64,000 nucleotides of DNA from Molossus alvarezi (GCA_037176705.1 CM073891.1:95353827-95417826), one strand, 5' to 3'. Shown: positions 47,738-54,848, counted from the first letter of the stretch. The notes: a model not told the origin generated them from the letters alone. A program made the numbers and translations.

Positions 47738-47995
47738 AGGCTGGTGATGGGAGGGTAGAGTTCACATTTAATTTACTGGGAATTACCATCTTAAATCTTC
47801 CCAAACCACTATTGATTGTTCTATAGCAGGGTTTCTAAATTTGGAGTGGGAAATATATTTGCCTTAATTCTCTATTCTCTCTAATTTCAGGATGGCAAGC
47901 TTACCAAGGAGGAGATTGTTGACAAGTACGATTTATTTGTGGGCAGCCAGGCCACAGATTTTGGTGAGGCCTTAGTACGACATGATGAGTTCTGA
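24015..47995 (+). CDS. CALU: Calumenin (CALU), spliced coding region
   Basis: Join 24015-24235, one of 33034-33227 or 33300-33493, 37243-37409, 37975-38035, 46192-46391 and 47891-47995. Either choice gives 948 nt and a 315-residue protein, the normal calumenin length. All introns are GT-AG. Calumenin is a low-affinity calcium-binding CREC-family protein of the ER/secretory pathway. It is known to act as a chaperone, to restrain the vitamin K gamma-carboxylation system and to modulate SERCA/ryanodine receptors. The signal peptide is about residues 1-19 (ends TAFALS). Six EF-hand loops lie at residues 81-92, about 117-128, 164-175, 201-212, 242-253 and 278-289, all keeping Asp at position 1, Gly at position 6 and Glu at position 12. 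The C-terminal HDEF is the ER retrieval signal. The start codon has A at -3 and G at +4. The protein is nearly identical to my memory of the human sequence (for example human HDGNTDE is HDGNADE here). Confidence 0.97.
24574..24782 (-). mobile_element. Short Ves SINE
   Basis: TSD cctcttttaattttt / ccccttttaattttt. Confidence 0.93.
24967..25195 (+). mobile_element. Ves SINE, head shortened
   Basis: Head ctctggccagtgctgttaga lacks part of the tRNA-like arm; the tail ends taggattaacaacaacaaca. Confidence 0.88.
25366..25596 (-). mobile_element. Long Ves SINE
   Basis: TSD cagttgattatttct on both sides. Confidence 0.93.
25880..26110 (-). mobile_element. Long Ves SINE
   Basis: TSD about agtattttatta / aatattttatt; variant with tttgcgtttatcttcagaca. 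Confidence 0.92.
26672..26833 (-). mobile_element. Ves SINE fragment, diverged
   Basis: Purine tract and middle recognisable (gaattgaacccaagaccctt); head lost. Confidence 0.75.
26980..27220 (-). mobile_element. Long/short hybrid Ves SINE
   Basis: Tail taatcctcacctgaggatat with a middle closer to the short type; head ctgagccacctggccaggg. Confidence 0.88.
27282..27564 (+). mobile_element. Long Ves SINE with (TC)n expansion
   Basis: TSD aaaagaccacaggaa on both sides. The internal TC run at 27440-27478 is about 19 units long. Confidence 0.94.
27702..27990 (-). mobile_element. Long Ves SINE
   Basis: TSD ctaagtttcctt / ctaagtgtcctt; carries a GGA/GAG expansion at 27766-27810. Confidence 0.92.
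28718..28974 (-). mobile_element. Long Ves SINE
   Basis: A 24-base T run interrupts the tail; head ctgagccaaaccggccagag. Confidence 0.9.
29035..29370. mobile_element. Tc1/mariner MITE interrupted by a SINE
   Basis: Outer inverted repeats: ggcaaaagtaggtttacaat at the left and gtaaacctacttttgcccc at the right, flanked by TA dinucleotides (29033-29034 and 29371-29372), as expected for Tc1/mariner. The SINE at 29091-29299 interrupts it; without it the element is about 127 bp. No transposase frame. Confidence 0.85.
29091..29299 (+). mobile_element. Short Ves-like SINE inside the mariner MITE
   Basis: Head about gctcagtccatttggttcag, middle cccagtcagggcacatgcca, tail gaaatcaatttaaaaaaag. Diverged; ends approximate. 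Confidence 0.82.
29566..29812 (+). mobile_element. Long Ves SINE
   Basis: TSD aaactttcttttggg on both sides. Confidence 0.94.
29931..30171 (-). mobile_element. Long Ves SINE
   Basis: TSD tagaaatttta / tagaagtttta. Confidence 0.92.
30263..30492 (-). mobile_element. Long Ves SINE
   Basis: A (TTTA)n run adjoins the tail; head ccactgacccatagtcgcca is mutated. Confidence 0.9.
30523..30778 (+). mobile_element. Long Ves SINE
   Basis: TSD gagatggcgtctt / gagatggcttctt. It lies 30 bp from the preceding minus-strand copy, forming an inverted pair. Confidence 0.93.
31106..31358 (+). mobile_element. Ves SINE
   Basis: TSD aagttcccattcca / aagttcctattcca. Confidence 0.92.
31708..31889 (-). mobile_element. 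Short Ves SINE
   Basis: Head end shortened (aacaccggctgggc); the flanks are too short to call a TSD. Confidence 0.88.
32150..32428 (+). mobile_element. Ves SINE
   Basis: Head gccctggttggtgttgttca, TC-rich middle, tail caggtaaggattaacaat. The last SINE before exon 3a. Confidence 0.9.
32582..32755 (+). mobile_element. SPIN-type hAT element with TSD
   Basis: Ends cagcagttctcaacc and ggttgagaaccactg. Flanking octamers ctctatag (32574-32581) and ctctagag (32756-32763) fit the hAT target preference. It has the same internal junction as the other copies (ctaagacgtaacagtagc) and additionally lacks the tgggtcgcgaccc arm. Confidence 0.9.
33034..33227 (+). CDS. CALU: CALU exon 3a (mutually exclusive EF-hand exon)
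   Basis: 194 bp, acceptor ttttctacag, donor gttttag/gtaggt. Encodes residues 75-138: EF-hand 1 loop [12 protein letters not shown] and EF-hand 2 loop [12 protein letters not shown], and the N-glycosylation sequon in KNATYG (Asn131). This matches the major calumenin isoform. 194 is not a multiple of three, so including both 3a and 3b would break the frame. Confidence 0.96.
33300..33493 (+). CDS. CALU: CALU exon 3b (alternative EF-hand exon)
   Basis: Also 194 bp and in the same phase, acceptor gttttgtcttgtag, donor gacctg g/gtaagg. Encodes [18 protein letters not shown] and then [18 protein letters not shown], paralogous to exon 3a and matching calumenin isoform 2. Both EF-hand loops keep their ligand positions. 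It ends RNVIYGTDL; the exon 3a sequon (NAT) is NVI here, so there is no N-glycosylation site. Reading through the donor gives an in-frame extension to a stop at 33562, so the true end is set by the splice site. Confidence 0.95.
35353..35640 (-). pseudogene. RPS29: RPS29 retrocopy with intact reading frame
   Basis: Intronless minus-strand copy of the ribosomal protein S29 mRNA. It begins at a 5'-TOP-like ctttttgcct (35640), has an open frame 35609-35439 of exactly 56 residues (parental length) and ends in a 20-base poly(A), seen as T at 35353-35372. TSD ctaagaatcta / ccaagaatcta at 35339 and 35641. The protein starts [20 protein letters not shown]. The four zinc-binding cysteines (CPVC and CHQC) are present, but about seven residues differ from the parent (such as Arg to Pro in CPVC and Gly2 to Ser). 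S29 is a zinc-finger protein of the 40S subunit. I favour a young pseudogene, because no promoter is evident and it lies antisense in CALU. Confidence 0.92.
35783..36002 (-). mobile_element. Short Ves SINE
   Basis: TSD catgacttt / catggcttt. Confidence 0.9.
36403..36648 (-). mobile_element. Long Ves SINE
   Basis: TSD gatatctagctttttta / gatatctagcttttta. Confidence 0.94.
36690..36920 (-). repeat. MIR SINE
   Basis: Reversed MIR: catttattgaaagcctacta, tatgccaggcactcttctaa, ccattttacaaatgggtaga, cttgcccaagatcaca. Confidence 0.8.
37243..37409 (+). CDS. CALU: CALU exon 4
   Basis: 167 bp, acceptor tttttattttctag, donor gtgcag/gtaggt. Completes Asp139 and encodes residues 140-194, including [20 protein letters not shown] and the EF-hand 3 loop [12 protein letters not shown] (164-175). 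Confidence 0.97.
37410..37974 (+). other. CALU: CALU intron between exons 4 and 5
   Basis: 565 bp, GT-AG; no repeats recognised. Confidence 0.85.
37975..38035 (+). CDS. CALU: CALU exon 5
   Basis: 61 bp, acceptor ttttctgtctag, donor tattg/gtaagt. Encodes residues 195-214 with the EF-hand 4 loop [12 protein letters not shown], and the first base of Gly215. Confidence 0.97.
38275..38432 (+). mobile_element. Short Ves SINE, head truncated
   Basis: Starts within the head (gactcagttgagtgttgtcc); tail aaaatcaataaaaac. Confidence 0.87.
38434..38511 (-). mobile_element. Long Ves SINE, tail only
   Basis: T run, tattctcacccaaggaca and gttcagatagagtgggag only, stopping in the GA tract where the next SINE begins. 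Confidence 0.85.
38512..38742 (+). mobile_element. Long Ves SINE
   Basis: Complete, beginning ggccctggccggtttggctc directly after the minus-strand fragment. Confidence 0.92.
39098..39286 (-). mobile_element. SPIN-type hAT element
   Basis: Reverse copy: ctgtggttctcaaccttcct at the left, caggctgacaactgctg at the right, with the shared internal junction (ctgttatgtcttaggc). Flanking octamers cattagag / ctttagaa match at 6 of 8. Confidence 0.88.
39580..39836 (+). mobile_element. Ves SINE
   Basis: Perfect TSD agataagtaaagaa at 39566-39579 and 39837-39850. Confidence 0.94.
40098..40189 (-). mobile_element. Ves SINE fragment inside the L1
   Basis: attgcttttttagagatagg to gctgcctcccgcacac, flanked by ccaatttgtact on both sides. 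It is 5'-truncated, yet has a clear TSD. Confidence 0.87.
40754..40837 (-). repeat. Four 21-bp tandem repeats in the L1 ORF1 coiled coil
   Basis: Units begin at 40754, 40775, 40796 and 40817 (ctcaccaagttccttgaagg and variants). Each codes on the minus strand for the heptad GETFKEL or a variant. Confidence 0.9.
41484..41681 (-). mobile_element. Short Ves SINE
   Basis: Tail ttttttagagagagaggaag to head ctgagccacaccgaccgggc. Confidence 0.9.
41711..41958 (-). mobile_element. Long Ves SINE
   Basis: TSD aaatgtcatttc on both sides. Confidence 0.93.
42429..42728 (-). mobile_element. Long Ves SINE with (TA)n tail and (GA)n tract
   Basis: TSD ctgttaaaatat on both sides. The tail has become a TA microsatellite (42425-42472) and the purine tract a GA microsatellite (42519-42570). 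It is inserted in the left TSD of the next SINE. Confidence 0.92.
42755..42983 (-). mobile_element. Long Ves SINE
   Basis: Right flank tctactgttagatatt pairs with tctactgttaaaatat at 42411, now separated by the younger SINE. Confidence 0.9.
43488..43755 (-). repeat. Bat L1 3' UTR fragment
   Basis: Reversed and diverged: cattattgtccatgtcaatt, gagttctgtgttttatctca, ttctgaggtttgtcagtc. Confidence 0.7.
43790..44040 (-). repeat. Old L1 3' fragment
   Basis: gaataatataatgaatcccc, ttattttgaagtaaatccca and atttggttatgtatctctta resemble a reversed L1M 3' end; it stops at the Ves insertion at 44054. Confidence 0.5.
44054..44285 (-). mobile_element. Long Ves SINE
   Basis: TSD gattgaattctttt / gattgaatcctttt. 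Confidence 0.93.
45405..45628 (+). mobile_element. Ves SINE, diverged
   Basis: Head gccctgactctggttagacc has a deletion; tail caggtgaggattaaataaat. Confidence 0.87.
46192..46391 (+). CDS. CALU: CALU exon 6
   Basis: 200 bp, acceptor tctgtgcacacag, donor aacaag/gtaagt. Encodes residues 215-281: EF-hand 5 loop [12 protein letters not shown], the linker [20 protein letters not shown], and the first half of EF-hand 6 (DQNK). Confidence 0.97.
46778..46977 (-). mobile_element. Short Ves SINE
   Basis: Tail is a long T run; head gagcaacactggcggggc. Flanks gctggtcatatac / gctggttatttcc. Confidence 0.9.
47663..47736. repeat. (TG)n microsatellite
   Basis: Interrupted TG run of about 74 bp, 155 bp upstream of CALU exon 7. 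Confidence 0.95.
47891..47995 (+). CDS. CALU: CALU exon 7, terminal coding part
   Basis: Acceptor ctctctaatttcag. Encodes residues 282-315: the second half of EF-hand 6 (DGKLTKEE), [20 protein letters not shown] and the terminal RHDEF with stop TGA at 47993. HDEF is the retrieval signal of the CREC family. Confidence 0.97.
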   Translation, partial: DGKLTKEEIVDKYDLFVGSQATDFGEALVRHDEF

Positions 47996-50280
47996 GCTGC
48001 AGGCAGAGGAACCATGTTTCTTCAAAAATAATTTATTTTTACAGCTTCTGGTTTCACATGAAATTGTTTGCGCTACTGAGACTGTTATTACAAACTTTTT
48101 AAGACGTGAAAAAACATAACGAAAACCATCCTGTCCCCATTCCTTCTCCTTGCTGAGGGACTGGAGGGAAACTGTGCTTCTGAGGAACAACTAATTAGTC
48201 CACTTGTGTTTGTAGATTTCCACTTTGTATTATGTATAACATGGTGTTTATTTTTGTATTTGTTCTTTGGTTGGGAGTATGATGTCAAGGATCAAGATCC
48301 TCAACTCATAGGCAAACATTAGCCTTCACTCTTTCTCAACCCTTATCATGTAATTTTTATAATTCTGACTTAACTAATTTTTTAAGCCTGAGATCAATAA
48401 GAAATGTTTGGAAGAGAAGAAAAAGAAAAAATATACCCCACAGTTTATATTTAGAAAGATGATAATCTTGCCTATTGGAAAGTATATTTCATCAATAGTA
48501 GGGGCCATGTATTTTATTCCTTTGCTACAGGTTCAGCAACTAGCTCTGGCATTATCTGGGCAAGGACAGATCCCTGTACTGTAAGAAAGCTTGGCTCAAC
48601 TTGATTCATTCATCCTTTTTCCCCCCCTTTAGGACTAGCTGTTTGCTAATTTTGTCAAGCACAGCTGTGGTAGGAAGAGTTGGGGCCAGCGTCCTGAAAA
48701 TCAAGTAGTGAGTGTGATCTTTTTATAGAGCTGGACATAGAAACAGCTGGAAAACTGAAGGAAAAATACAAGTGTTTTCAGGGCACACACTTTTTTTCTG
48801 GGTGTGCATCTGTTGAAGTGTTCGAAACTCTTGCCTATTGAATCGCTGTAAGGGCCCTATTCTGCTCCTATTTCCCCAGATGTTCTGAGGAATTAATTTT
48901 GCTTTCACTGCGGTTAAAATGTGCTTCTTTCCAATCATGTCATTGAAAGTGCCTTTCATGAGAGAAACGATCACTGAATGAGGACTCTCTTAAGAAACCC
49001 TAAGACAAAATAAAGAGAAGATTATTTGGACCACCTTATATGTAAGCTTAGAGCCTCCCAGTATAGTGTGGGAATTTTTTTTTTTTTTCCTTCTCTTTCA
49101 GACAGTGGTTAAATAGCAGTATTAGTTAGGAGCTCGGTTGCAGTGTTTTTATTTTGTGAGCTGGTTTCCAAAAACCACATGCTGCTGAATTTACCAGGGA
49201 TCCTCATACCTCAGAATGCTAACCACTTAACTACCAGGCCTTTTTCTGTGTCAGCTGGAGAGCTTGGGTTCAGACTCACCGGTGAGGGGCCTACAGAGTC
49301 TTTGGTTTGAGGACCATTGCTTACCCTTCTGCCTTTGACTTGTCATTTCCTATTCCCCCACCGCTCCCTCTCCCCACTGCCAAAATTAAAGTTTATCTTG
49401 GATCAACAGATTGCCAATCCTTATCAAAGAGAGAGACAATGTAGAAAGAGATAAAGAAACTGTCCTCTGTTCCCAACTCACTTTACCCCTATTTTACATA
49501 ACACAAGCTCTGTCTTTGGTCCCTTTCTTACAGGTGGGCTTCTTTTGAGAGAATTTGTTGTATTCCAAGTTTTTAGCCCTCAGGTTACTAAGATAAATAT
49601 ATATATATATATAGCTAACCTTTATTATTTCATATATCTTTCTGAATAATATTCGGGTGGTGCTGGGTGATTATAACCTGAACATAGGTATATCCTTTGG
49701 TCTTCCATGATCATGTTAAGGTGGGCTACTTGGCCTGGTAAAAAGCCAGACATCATGTAACTTCACCCCAGCTTCTGCATTGAGCTCTTGAGAGTGCATA
49801 CACTCTTATAAGTTTAACCCCAGTATAGAGGGCATGGAAATTCTCTGCTCTCCAGATTCCCCATTTTTATTGTTAAGACCAGAGAGAACTAATAATTCCA
49901 CCAGCCCTGGCTTAGAGTGCACGTGACCGGCAGGAGAGCCTCGCAGCTTCCTAGGGTCAGAGAACCCAGGCCTTACGTCAAAGTCACACTTAGAAAGCAA
50001 GCCTTCCCCTGCTGAGACAGCAACCTCTGGATGCTGGGTTGTTCAGCAAGCATCGTACTCTAATCTCTGATGGTCCCCTGGATTACTTTTTGTTGTTGTT
50101 TTAAATCAAGCCTGAGGCTGGTGGACAGTAGCTGCACACCCATATTGTGTGTCCTGTGAATGCTAGCTCTCTTCAATTTGGATGTTGGTTATTTTTTATA
50201 GAGTGTAAACCAAGTTTTATATTCTATAATGCAAACAGGTACCTATCTGTTTCTAAATAAAACTGTTTACATTCGTTGTG
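47996..50280 (+). other. CALU: CALU 3' UTR
   Basis: About 2.3 kb of AT-rich sequence with no SINE insertion, in contrast to the introns. It ends at an AATAAA (50256-50261) followed by the GT-rich element ttgtggggtgtgtgtgg, a good cleavage and polyadenylation context. The exact cleavage site is inferred. Confidence 0.85.
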
Positions 50281-50292
50281 GGGTGTGTGTGG
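50256..50292 (+). terminator. CALU: CALU polyadenylation signal
   Basis: AATAAA followed 15-30 bases later by a GT-rich downstream element. Confidence 0.85.
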
Positions 50293-51335
50293 CCTTTATT
50301 CTCTTAAGAAATAGAAAGCTTACTCAGAATTACGAGTGCTATAAAACGTCACAGAAAAGGAACTTTTCTAGAAGGTTTACATACCCCTCAATCCAGAGAA
50401 GTTACTGCCACCTTCCAAACGGGTGACTTCTTTCCCTGAAGCCGAGCATTCTCACTGCAGCTGAAATCCTCCCTTCCCCTGGGCCCCGTGACGCTCATTA
50501 CATAATTATCTGATACCAGACACAAGTCATGCCTGGATGTACACACATTTATCTTGATTTTTATTTCAAAAGGGCTCTTTCAGAGGGTGGAGAAGGGGAG
50601 TATAAAATATAAAGTAAAACAGATTTTTTAAAAACATTTTGGTGTAGTTTATAACTGGTATCAGGATACGTAATTTTATTTTGAGAACATAAACTGTTAG
50701 CGTTAGTAAATACACCTCATAAGACAGATACATAGGGTCAGCCAAACAGGAGGGGAGGGAAGGAGACACCCGGACACAGTTCGTCTGGCTCGGGCTGTGG
50801 CCGTGGCTGCTCCCGCCGGAGCTGCAGCAACTGGCATGTATGGCAAAGTCTCAAACTCATGTTTGGGGCCTACTGAAGGTTTTGTTTGTTTGTTTTTCTT
50901 TATGTCTCTCTCGTTTCTAAGGTGTTTTCTCGGAAAGTATTCTCTTAGATCCCCAGTAGGAAAAAAAAATGTTACTAAAAAGGAAGATAATTGTTATCCA
51001 TACACTGAAAACTCAGCCATACCCCTTTATAGTTAGTTGCCTTGTATGTAGCCATCACTTCTGCAAGTGCTGGGAATCTTGCCACTTAGGAGTAGAAAGG
51101 GGTGATGGCTGAAACGGCCTTGGATGTGTTCTGAGGTGGACCCAAGTGGAACAGGATGGAACAAGAGCTTTGTAGGTAGGAAGGGATAATAGGAAAACAG
51201 AAATTTGGTTCCCCAAATTGTCATAACTCCCCTTCTCATCTGATTTCTGAGTTAGTGATTTGGTTTTTAGCAGAGAAAGTAGAAATTTCCTTAAATGTAA
51301 AATCATAGTTGCTGCAAATAGGCCAATGTGGTGCC
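50293..51335. other. Convergent intergenic gap CALU / OPN1SW
   Basis: About 1 kb between convergent genes, free of recognised SINEs. It includes the OPN1SW 3' UTR. No AATAAA is seen on the minus strand close to the OPN1SW stop; the first one I see is at 50566-50561, so the OPN1SW 3' end is uncertain. A small GC-rich patch lies at 50785-50835. Confidence 0.55.
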
Positions 51336-51455
51336 TTAGTTGGGGCCAACTTGGCTAGAAGAGAGAGCAGAAACTTCCGTTTTCTGGGAGCTGGACAAGT
51401 CAGACTCATCTGTCACGGACTTCCTACACACCATCTCCATCATGCAAGCCCGGAA
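51336..51455 (-). CDS. OPN1SW: OPN1SW exon 5, coding part
   Basis: Acceptor cctccag; encodes the last 39 residues, [20 protein letters not shown] and then [19 protein letters not shown], and stop TAA (51338-51336). Confidence 0.95.
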   Translation of the reverse strand, partial: FRACMMEMVCRKSVTDESDLSSSQKTEVSALSSSQVGPN

Positions 51456-54316
51456 CTGGAGGGAAAGAATGGGAGGGAGCCCCCTGGGCAGACCAGTGCA
51501 GAGGAGATAACATCAGGCAGTTTGGGGGGGAAGATCTCACTCCGCATCCTCAACGCCTGGAACAATGCCTTGTACCTAGAATCTCCTCCGGTGGTTTTGA
51601 GTATATCTTCCCAATCCTGAGACCACTCCAGTCCAGGGTTTCTCCCTTGTCTAAAATAATCCTACACGGGGAGACCTCACTGTCGGGGAAACAAACCAGC
51701 CTGCCTCCTAGGAGCAATGTCAAGCAGCCTTAGAAAGGTGAGCAGGTCCACCCACCCACACTCCCCCATTCCTAAAAGGTCCTTCCAATGGGGAAAGATC
51801 TCACATTCATTTTGAATCCAGCTCGGAGTGAAGAAACAATTCTCAAAGCCGAGTGTTTGCCCTACAAGACAGGAAGGAGCTCCTAGATTCGTTGAAGTTG
51901 GTGTTTTAGCTCAGATTTGAGATTTGGGGGATAGGTCACCTGGTATCTTCAGATGATAAGCTGCTTTAGATTTCTACGCATGTGTTGTGGTTTCTGTGCT
52001 CACATGCTCCCGCAGGCCAGGAGTTGTGCGGGACAGGATAAGAATTTGTGAATTGGGAGGACTAGAATGTAAGAGAACTATTGATCTGTCAGTTTTTCAA
52101 CAAAACAGAAAACCTTTTCACTTATCCTTTCCTTTGGAGCAACTTGACTTTTATGGCTCAAGTTCTGTCTTCCCTGGTTCTATGATCTTGTCTCAATGGC
52201 CACACCTTCCTCCCTGTGCTTACTAAGGGCTTCCCATGTTCACCCCTAACCCTTTGAGTGCAGTCTAAGGTACTCCGAGTTAAAAGTCACTGGTGAGGAG
52301 AACCAGGTCTTTTGGACTAGGGTCTCCCAGGAATGTAAATGAGGACTTTACCTGCTTATTCATGAAGCAGTAGATGATGGGGTTGTAGACACAAGCACTC
52401 TTGGAGAAGAAGGCAGGGATGGTGACAAGCCGCAGGTCTAGCCCGTGGTTACGGTTGTTGACCATATACATGGCCAGGGCAGCATAGGGCACATAACAGA
52501 GACAAAAGGATCCCACCATCACCACCACCATGCGGCTCACCTCCTGCTCAGCCTTCTGGGTCGAGGCTGACTCCTGCTGTTGGGCTGCAACCTGGGAAGA
52601 GCACAGAAAAAACATCACATTCTCTCCTCCCCGGCCCTCGACTCCCAGATCTCTGGATGATTTGTTTACCAGAGGGGCATCTGCTCCAATTGCCTCTCTT
52701 CTGCCCCAGGTTCTGGCCTGCTCCCTCCTTTAGGAAGGCAGGATGTGGGCAGCTGTTTGGTCTGTGACACTGGAAGGGATCACATGTCTTGATACCTATG
52801 ACTCCACCTTATTCTTCATTCCATTTCATCATTCTCCTATCCCCACCTCCTTCATGGCTTTTAGATATTCCCTCTGCTTGTCTATGGCATTTCCCGATGT
52901 CTGATGTTCTAGAACACTCACCCACTCTTCCCTCTCACAGGGAGCCCCAACCCCTCCTCCCTGACCCTCACAAAAGCCACTCACAGCCCTGAGGGCCCCC
53001 AGCAGCTGAGAGTAGGAGAAGCAGATGAGGGAGAGAGGCACAATGAAGCAGAAGATGAAGAGGAACCAGGTATAGTACTCGCTGCGATATTTGGTGCCCA
53101 CGGTGTACCAGTCGGGGCCACAGGAACATTGCAGGCCCTCGGGGATGAACCTGTAAGGGACCAACACTCACCCACTGGACAAGCACCTGCTCACTGTGGG
53201 GGCCACCACGTGAATGTGGAGTGGGAGCCCAGATTCCTGGATTGTGTTCTCCACGTGGACTCCAGAGGGTGCCCAATGACTGGGCAGGGGAGGTTTTTCT
53301 GTCCTCACAGAAAGGGTATAGCAATTAGGACTTGTCTCCCTCAGCCCTTTCTCTCACCTACTCCACCCGTTCTTTTGTTTTTGTTTTTCTTTTTTTTTAC
53401 CACCAGTTCTTTCAAAAGTAGGTGTCAAAGATAAAAATGGTTATCGCCAACTCTTTCCACCCACACCAGCCTGAGCTCCTAGCTAAGGCAGCATCACTGC
53501 CCTGCACTCACCGGCTCCAGCCAAAGAAGGGAGGGATGGAGACTCCGATACCAATGGTCCAGGTGGCCAGGACCACCATCAGCGCATGCTTGGAGCTGAA
53601 GCGGAAGCTGCCGAAGGGCTTGCAGACAACGATGTAGCGCTCAAAGGCCAGGAAGGCCAGCGACCAGCCGGTTACCAGGCCTGTGGTGAAACACAAGGGT
53701 GATGGAGCAAGCAGCGCCCCCCAGCCTGGCAGGCGGAGTGGTTTACGGGTGGGGCAAGCACTGAGAGAGGGGGTTGGACTGATGGCTGGAGTAGAGTTTG
53801 GGACTCGGGGGCTCAGATTTTTAGTCTGGGCTTTGTACTTCATTATGCAAATAGCAACAAACTCCTCTAGACTCCTTTTTTGGGATGCACTCCAGGCCAA
53901 CAGCCTGGTCCCTGATTGCAATCCTGGTCCAGTGTCCTGTGCCGCCCTACCCCGCCCCTCCCCTGCATACCGGCTGTGGAGCCCAGGAAGGCTTCCAAAG
54001 CGCAGACGTGGCGGCCGAAGATGAAGTATCCCTGACAACTGGCAATAAAGACAGTGAAGACAGAGAAGATGCAGAAGAGGAAGCCCCCCAAGGACACATT
54101 GACCAAAATATAGTTGAGTGGCTGCCTCAACTTTTTGTAGCGCAGTGTGGCCACCAGGACTGTGGCATTGAGTGGTGTCCCTGCAAAGAAGACAAAGCCC
54201 ATGAAGGCTGCCTGGAGGTGGAAGGCCCAGACAGGAGCAATGTGGTACTGAGGACCATCCCAAGGTCCCACCGAGGAGATGTTCTTGAACAGATAAAACT
54301 CCTCCTCCCCTGACAT
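51336..54316 (-). CDS. OPN1SW: Short-wave-sensitive cone opsin (OPN1SW), spliced coding region
   Basis: Minus strand, join 54316-53971, 53680-53512, 53150-52985, 52591-52352 and 51455-51336: 1041 nt, 346 residues, all introns GT-AG, no frameshift or stop. It is a seven-helix visual pigment of cone outer segments that binds 11-cis retinal and activates transducin. Key residues are Lys291 (equivalent of rhodopsin Lys296, in [11 protein letters not shown]) for the retinal Schiff base, Glu108 (rhodopsin 113) as counterion, Cys105 and the extracellular loop-2 Cys for the disulphide, the ERY motif of helix III, NPIIY of helix VII and an N-terminal NISS sequon. The C-terminus [14 protein letters not shown] is the usual Ser/Thr-rich tail. 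The start is the Met of [10 protein letters not shown]; upstream in-frame residues come from the promoter. Spectral residues are treated under findings. Expression cannot be judged from sequence. Confidence 0.97.
51456..52351 (-). other. OPN1SW: OPN1SW intron 4
   Basis: 896 bp, GT-AG. No repeats recognised and no other coding signal. Confidence 0.8.
52352..52591 (-). CDS. OPN1SW: OPN1SW exon 4
   Basis: 240 bp, 80 codons in phase 0. Contains [15 protein letters not shown], helix VI ([19 protein letters not shown]) and helix VII with the retinal-binding lysine. Donor aataagcag/gtaaag. Confidence 0.97.
52592..52984 (-). other. OPN1SW: OPN1SW intron 3
   Basis: 393 bp, GT-AG, no repeats recognised. 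Confidence 0.85.
52985..53150 (-). CDS. OPN1SW: OPN1SW exon 3
   Basis: 166 bp. Encodes extracellular loop 2 ([20 protein letters not shown]) and helix V ([20 protein letters not shown]). Donor agggct/gtgagt. Confidence 0.97.
53151..53511 (-). other. OPN1SW: OPN1SW intron 2
   Basis: 361 bp, GT-AG, with a T/A-rich stretch at about 53375-53400 on the + strand. Confidence 0.85.
53512..53680 (-). CDS. OPN1SW: OPN1SW exon 2
   Basis: 169 bp, starting [20 protein letters not shown] and ending in helix IV and loop 2 ([13 protein letters not shown]). Acceptor ttcaccacag, donor agccg/gtgagt. Confidence 0.97.
53681..53970 (-). other. OPN1SW: OPN1SW intron 1
   Basis: 290 bp, GT-AG, no repeats recognised. 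Confidence 0.85.
53971..54316 (-). CDS. OPN1SW: OPN1SW exon 1
   Basis: 346 bp from the ATG. Encodes the N-terminus, helices I and II and the start of helix III ([14 protein letters not shown]). The base triplet aligning with the first human Met is ATA here (ATA-AGC-AAA-ATG), so translation must begin at the Met equal to human Met4, as in rodents. Donor acagccg/gtatgc. Confidence 0.96.
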
Positions 54317-54351
54317 TTTGCTTATGGATGTCCCCCACCCCCTCTGATTCC

Positions 54352-54366
54352 TCTTATAGATTATCC
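54352..54366 (-). promoter_or_regulatory. OPN1SW: OPN1SW TATA-like box and CRX-like site
   Basis: On the minus strand ctataaga (54359-54352) lies 36 bp upstream of the ATG, implying a very short 5' UTR. The overlapping + strand GATTATCC resembles the homeobox (CRX/OTX) sites of photoreceptor genes. Assignment by position and motif only. Confidence 0.6.
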
Positions 54367-54666
54367 TCCTCCCTCCACTTCTCCCCACCTCACCAAAGAA
54401 CCCATCCTCCAAAGCCACTTTTGGGTTCTCTGAATGATCAGTGCTGATCCTAAGCCTCCTAAAGACAAAGTTTGGGATTAGAGACCCTCAAACCCCTACT
54501 AAACCTCCTTTTGCAGCCCCAAAGCCGATTATGTGTTCTTCAGGGGATAAAAGATTGGGCTCAAAGATTCTGGACTTGCAATACTGGGTGCTGGGATGAA
54601 CAAGAGTCAGTTCACGGGGGCCTGGGAGATGCTGACCCATATTTAATAAAGATGCTTCCACCACTT

Positions 54667-54848
54667 TAAAAAAAATTTTTTTTAATTGATATTAGAGAGA
54701 GAGGGAGAGAAAAAGAGAGAGAAAGAGAGCAAAACATTGGATCAGCTGCCTCCTGCATGCCCCCTCCCAGGGTTGAGCCAGCCCGGGCAACTGGCAACCT
54801 CCTGGTGCACAGGATGATGCCCAACCAACTGAGCCACACCAGCCAGGG
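54667..54848 (-). mobile_element. Short Ves SINE
   Basis: TSD ttccaccacttt on both sides. Confidence 0.92.

Larger units (their letters stand above)
46392..47890 (+). other. CALU: CALU last intron
   Basis: 1.5 kb, GT-AG, with one SINE and a TG microsatellite. 46400-46770 and 46980-47660 hold nothing recognised. Confidence 0.85.

Noticed and set aside
53508..54338. Long minus-strand frames overlapping OPN1SW exons 1 and 2 in other phases
   Set aside because: The correct exon 2 part of this frame is used; the rest runs through intron 1 and out-of-phase exon 1.
54317..54418. Upstream in-frame Met extending OPN1SW by 34 residues
   Set aside because: The extension covers the TATA-like box and is unlike any opsin N-terminus; the Met at 54316 fits the family.
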